NCBI GenBank assembly: GCA_900552995.1
Contig: USBX01000079.1
Span: 1-5,404, forward strand
Source: an uncultured Collinsella sp.
GTDB taxonomy: Bacteria; Actinomycetota; Coriobacteriia; Coriobacteriales; Coriobacteriaceae
Direction of reading: 5' to 3'
Length of the DNA stretch: 5,404 nucleotides
Shown here: positions 4,175 to 5,404 of the stretch, one piece after another
Position numbering within the stretch: the first letter of the stretch is position 1
Layout of the letters: each line of letters opens with the position of its first letter
Made by a program: the position numbers and the translations under genes
Notes under the pieces: model-generated
What the model was told of the DNA's origin: nothing
The model's database searches: none
What the model saw: only the letters and a program-made list of their open reading frames with translations

Positions 4175-5404
4175 CGTGCGGTACTGACCGATTGCGCGGT
4201 ACTTTTCGTAGCGGAGGTTTGTGAGGGTCGATTCGTCGAGCTGCCCAAGCGTATCGAAGGCATCAAATGCCGAGGACATGACGACACCGGCGATCTCCTC
4301 ATGCGACAGGCCCCTATCGTCAACGATGCCGTCGATGATGCCGAGCGCCAACAGATCGGGGGCCGTGAGCTTAAGCGCCTCAGCGGCCTCATTCGCGCGC
4401 TCGGTATCCTTCCACAGGATCGACGCACAGGCCTCGGGGCTCACGACCGAATAGGCCGAGCTCGAGAGCATCAGGATGCGGTCGGCCACGGACAGCGCCA
4501 GCGCGCCACCAGAGCCGCCCTCGCCTGTCACCACCGAGACAATCGGCGTCTTAAGGCCGCTCATCTCCATGAGATTCTGGGCAATCGCCTCGCCCTGGCC
4601 GCGCTCCTCGGCACCGATGCCGCAAAACGCGCCCGAAGTATCAACCAGGCACAGAACCGGCCGACCAAATTTCTCGGCTTGGTGCATCAGGCGACGTGCC
4701 TTGCGGTAGCCCTCGGGATGTGCCATACCAAAGTTGCGACGCATGCGCTCTTTGGTCGTGGTACCGCGCTCGATGGCGATAACCGTCACGGGTCGCCCGT
4801 CTTTCCAGCCGATGCCGCCCACCACGGCAGCATCGTCGCCAAAGTAGCGGTCGCCGTGCAGCTCTACGAATCCGTCGAGACCCAACGAGATCATCTCGCC
4901 TGCCGTGGCGCGGTTCGCCGAGCGAGTCTGTTTGACGATTTCGAGCGCGCTTTTTGGTGCGGCCGAGCGCTTAAACAAGTGTCCCAGCTTTTTGTCGCGA
5001 CGACCCGTATGCACGATCTCATGCGGTGCCCCCAGGCCGGGCGCGTGCCCTTCGTGCAGCGCCAGCAGCTCGCCTACCGTGAGCGCAATCTCACCACGCG
5101 GAACAACGGCATCGCAAAAGCCGTGCTCCAGCAAAAACTCGGAACGCTGGAATCCCTTGGGCAGACGCTTGTGCATGTTCTGCTCGATCACGCGCGGGCC
5201 GGCAAATGCTGTCAGGGCATCGGGCTCGGCCAGGATAATGTCGCCCTCCATGGCAAAGCTCGCGGTTACGCCTCCGGTCGTGGGGTCGGTGAGTACCGTG
5301 ATGTACAGGCCGCCCGCCTCGCTGTGGCGCCTAACCGCCGCAGAAATCTTGGCCATCTGCATAAGCGAGGTCACGCCCTCCTGCATGCGGGCGCCGCCCG
5401 ATAC
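4169..5404 (-). CDS. accDA: Acetyl-CoA carboxylase carboxyltransferase, fused beta-alpha, 5' end outside window
   Basis: These 411 residues are the C-terminal part of a fused AccD-AccA protein, which moves the carboxyl group from carboxybiotin on AccB to acetyl-CoA, giving malonyl-CoA for fatty-acid synthesis. Residues 1-103 are the end of the beta half: it opens with VSGGARMQEG, then TDPTTGG (39-45), MEGDIILAEP (52-61), and RSEFLLEHGFCDAVVPR (87-103). A linker of about 50 residues follows. The alpha half runs from about residue 155 to the end, with the loop DTSGAFCGIGAEERGQ (255-270) and the glycine-rich GEGGSGGALAL (294-304) that holds the acyl-CoA carbonyl. The AccD zinc finger would lie in the missing N-terminus. 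The frame is open to the window edge, so ATG at 5386 is internal. EIIC follows 40 bases later, probably in the same transcript. Confidence 0.96.
   Translation of the reverse strand, partial: VSGGARMQEGVTSLMQMAKISAAVRRHSEAGGLYITVLTDPTTGGVTASFAMEGDIILAEPDALTAFAGPRVIEQNMHKRLPKGFQRSEFLLEHGFCDAVVPRGEIALTVGELLALHEGHAPGLGAPHEIVHTGRRDKKLGHLFKRSAAPKSALEIVKQTRSANRATAGEMISLGLDGFVELHGDRYFGDDAAVVGGIGWKDGRPVTVIAIERGTTTKERMRRNFGMAHPEGYRKARRLMHQAEKFGRPVLCLVDTSGAFCGIGAEERGQGEAIAQNLMEMSGLKTPIVSVVTGEGGSGGALALSVADRILMLSSSAYSVVSPEACASILWKDTERANEAAEALKLTAPDLLALGIIDGIVDDRGLSHEEIAGVVMSSAFDAFDTLGQLDESTLTNLRYEKYRAIGQYRTM

Noticed and set aside
4129..4428. A 100-codon N-terminal extension of the EIIC protein
   Set aside because: The extension is Arg/Ser-rich sequence read out of frame over accDA, and a good ribosome-binding site precedes ATG at 4128.
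1..5404. CRISPR array, tRNA or rRNA genes
   Set aside because: No regularly spaced direct repeats, cloverleaf arrangement or rRNA signature sequence was seen on either strand.

Overview
The window looks like the end of an assembled contig from a GC-rich bacterium, most likely a gut Coriobacteriia (Collinsella-like) actinobacterium. The main clue is a single polypeptide joining the beta (AccD) and alpha (AccA) halves of acetyl-CoA carboxylase carboxyltransferase. Base composition and the style of the proteins agree, but the genus is an inference. All five recognisable genes lie on the minus strand.

Layout, left to right: bases 1-50 are not biological. They are an untrimmed Illumina Nextera (Tn5) i7 adapter with its index. 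Bases 51-494 are the N-terminal 148 codons of ribosomal protein L3 (rplC), cut off where the adapter begins. Bases 495-942 hold no credible gene. They contain a structured candidate leader next to the rplC start, a possible promoter, and a perfect 35-bp inverted repeat (762-796 / 864-898) around an inner hairpin. Bases 943-1569 encode a histidine phosphatase (phosphoglycerate-mutase-like), 39 bases downstream of a cation diffusion facilitator exporter (1609-2763); the two probably form one transcription unit. A strong intrinsic terminator (2843-2875) closes the next unit upstream, which is the accDA fusion (4169-5404, 5' end beyond the window) followed 40 bases later by an orphan PTS EIIC permease (2914-4128).

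In transcription order the window reads: accDA (fatty-acid synthesis, malonyl-CoA formation), EIIC permease, terminator, metal exporter, phosphatase, hairpin region, leader, rplC. The exporter has an Asn-Asp-Asp-Asp set at its predicted transport site, which points to Mn(II) rather than Zn(II).

I found no convincing new defence, mobile or biosynthetic system. The points most worth a second look are the rplC leader (two local stems plus a pseudoknot-capable pairing, with the usual rpsJ neighbour absent), the 35-bp inverted repeat, a PTS EIIC without EIIA/EIIB placed behind acc genes, and two related imperfect palindromes flanking that EIIC gene.
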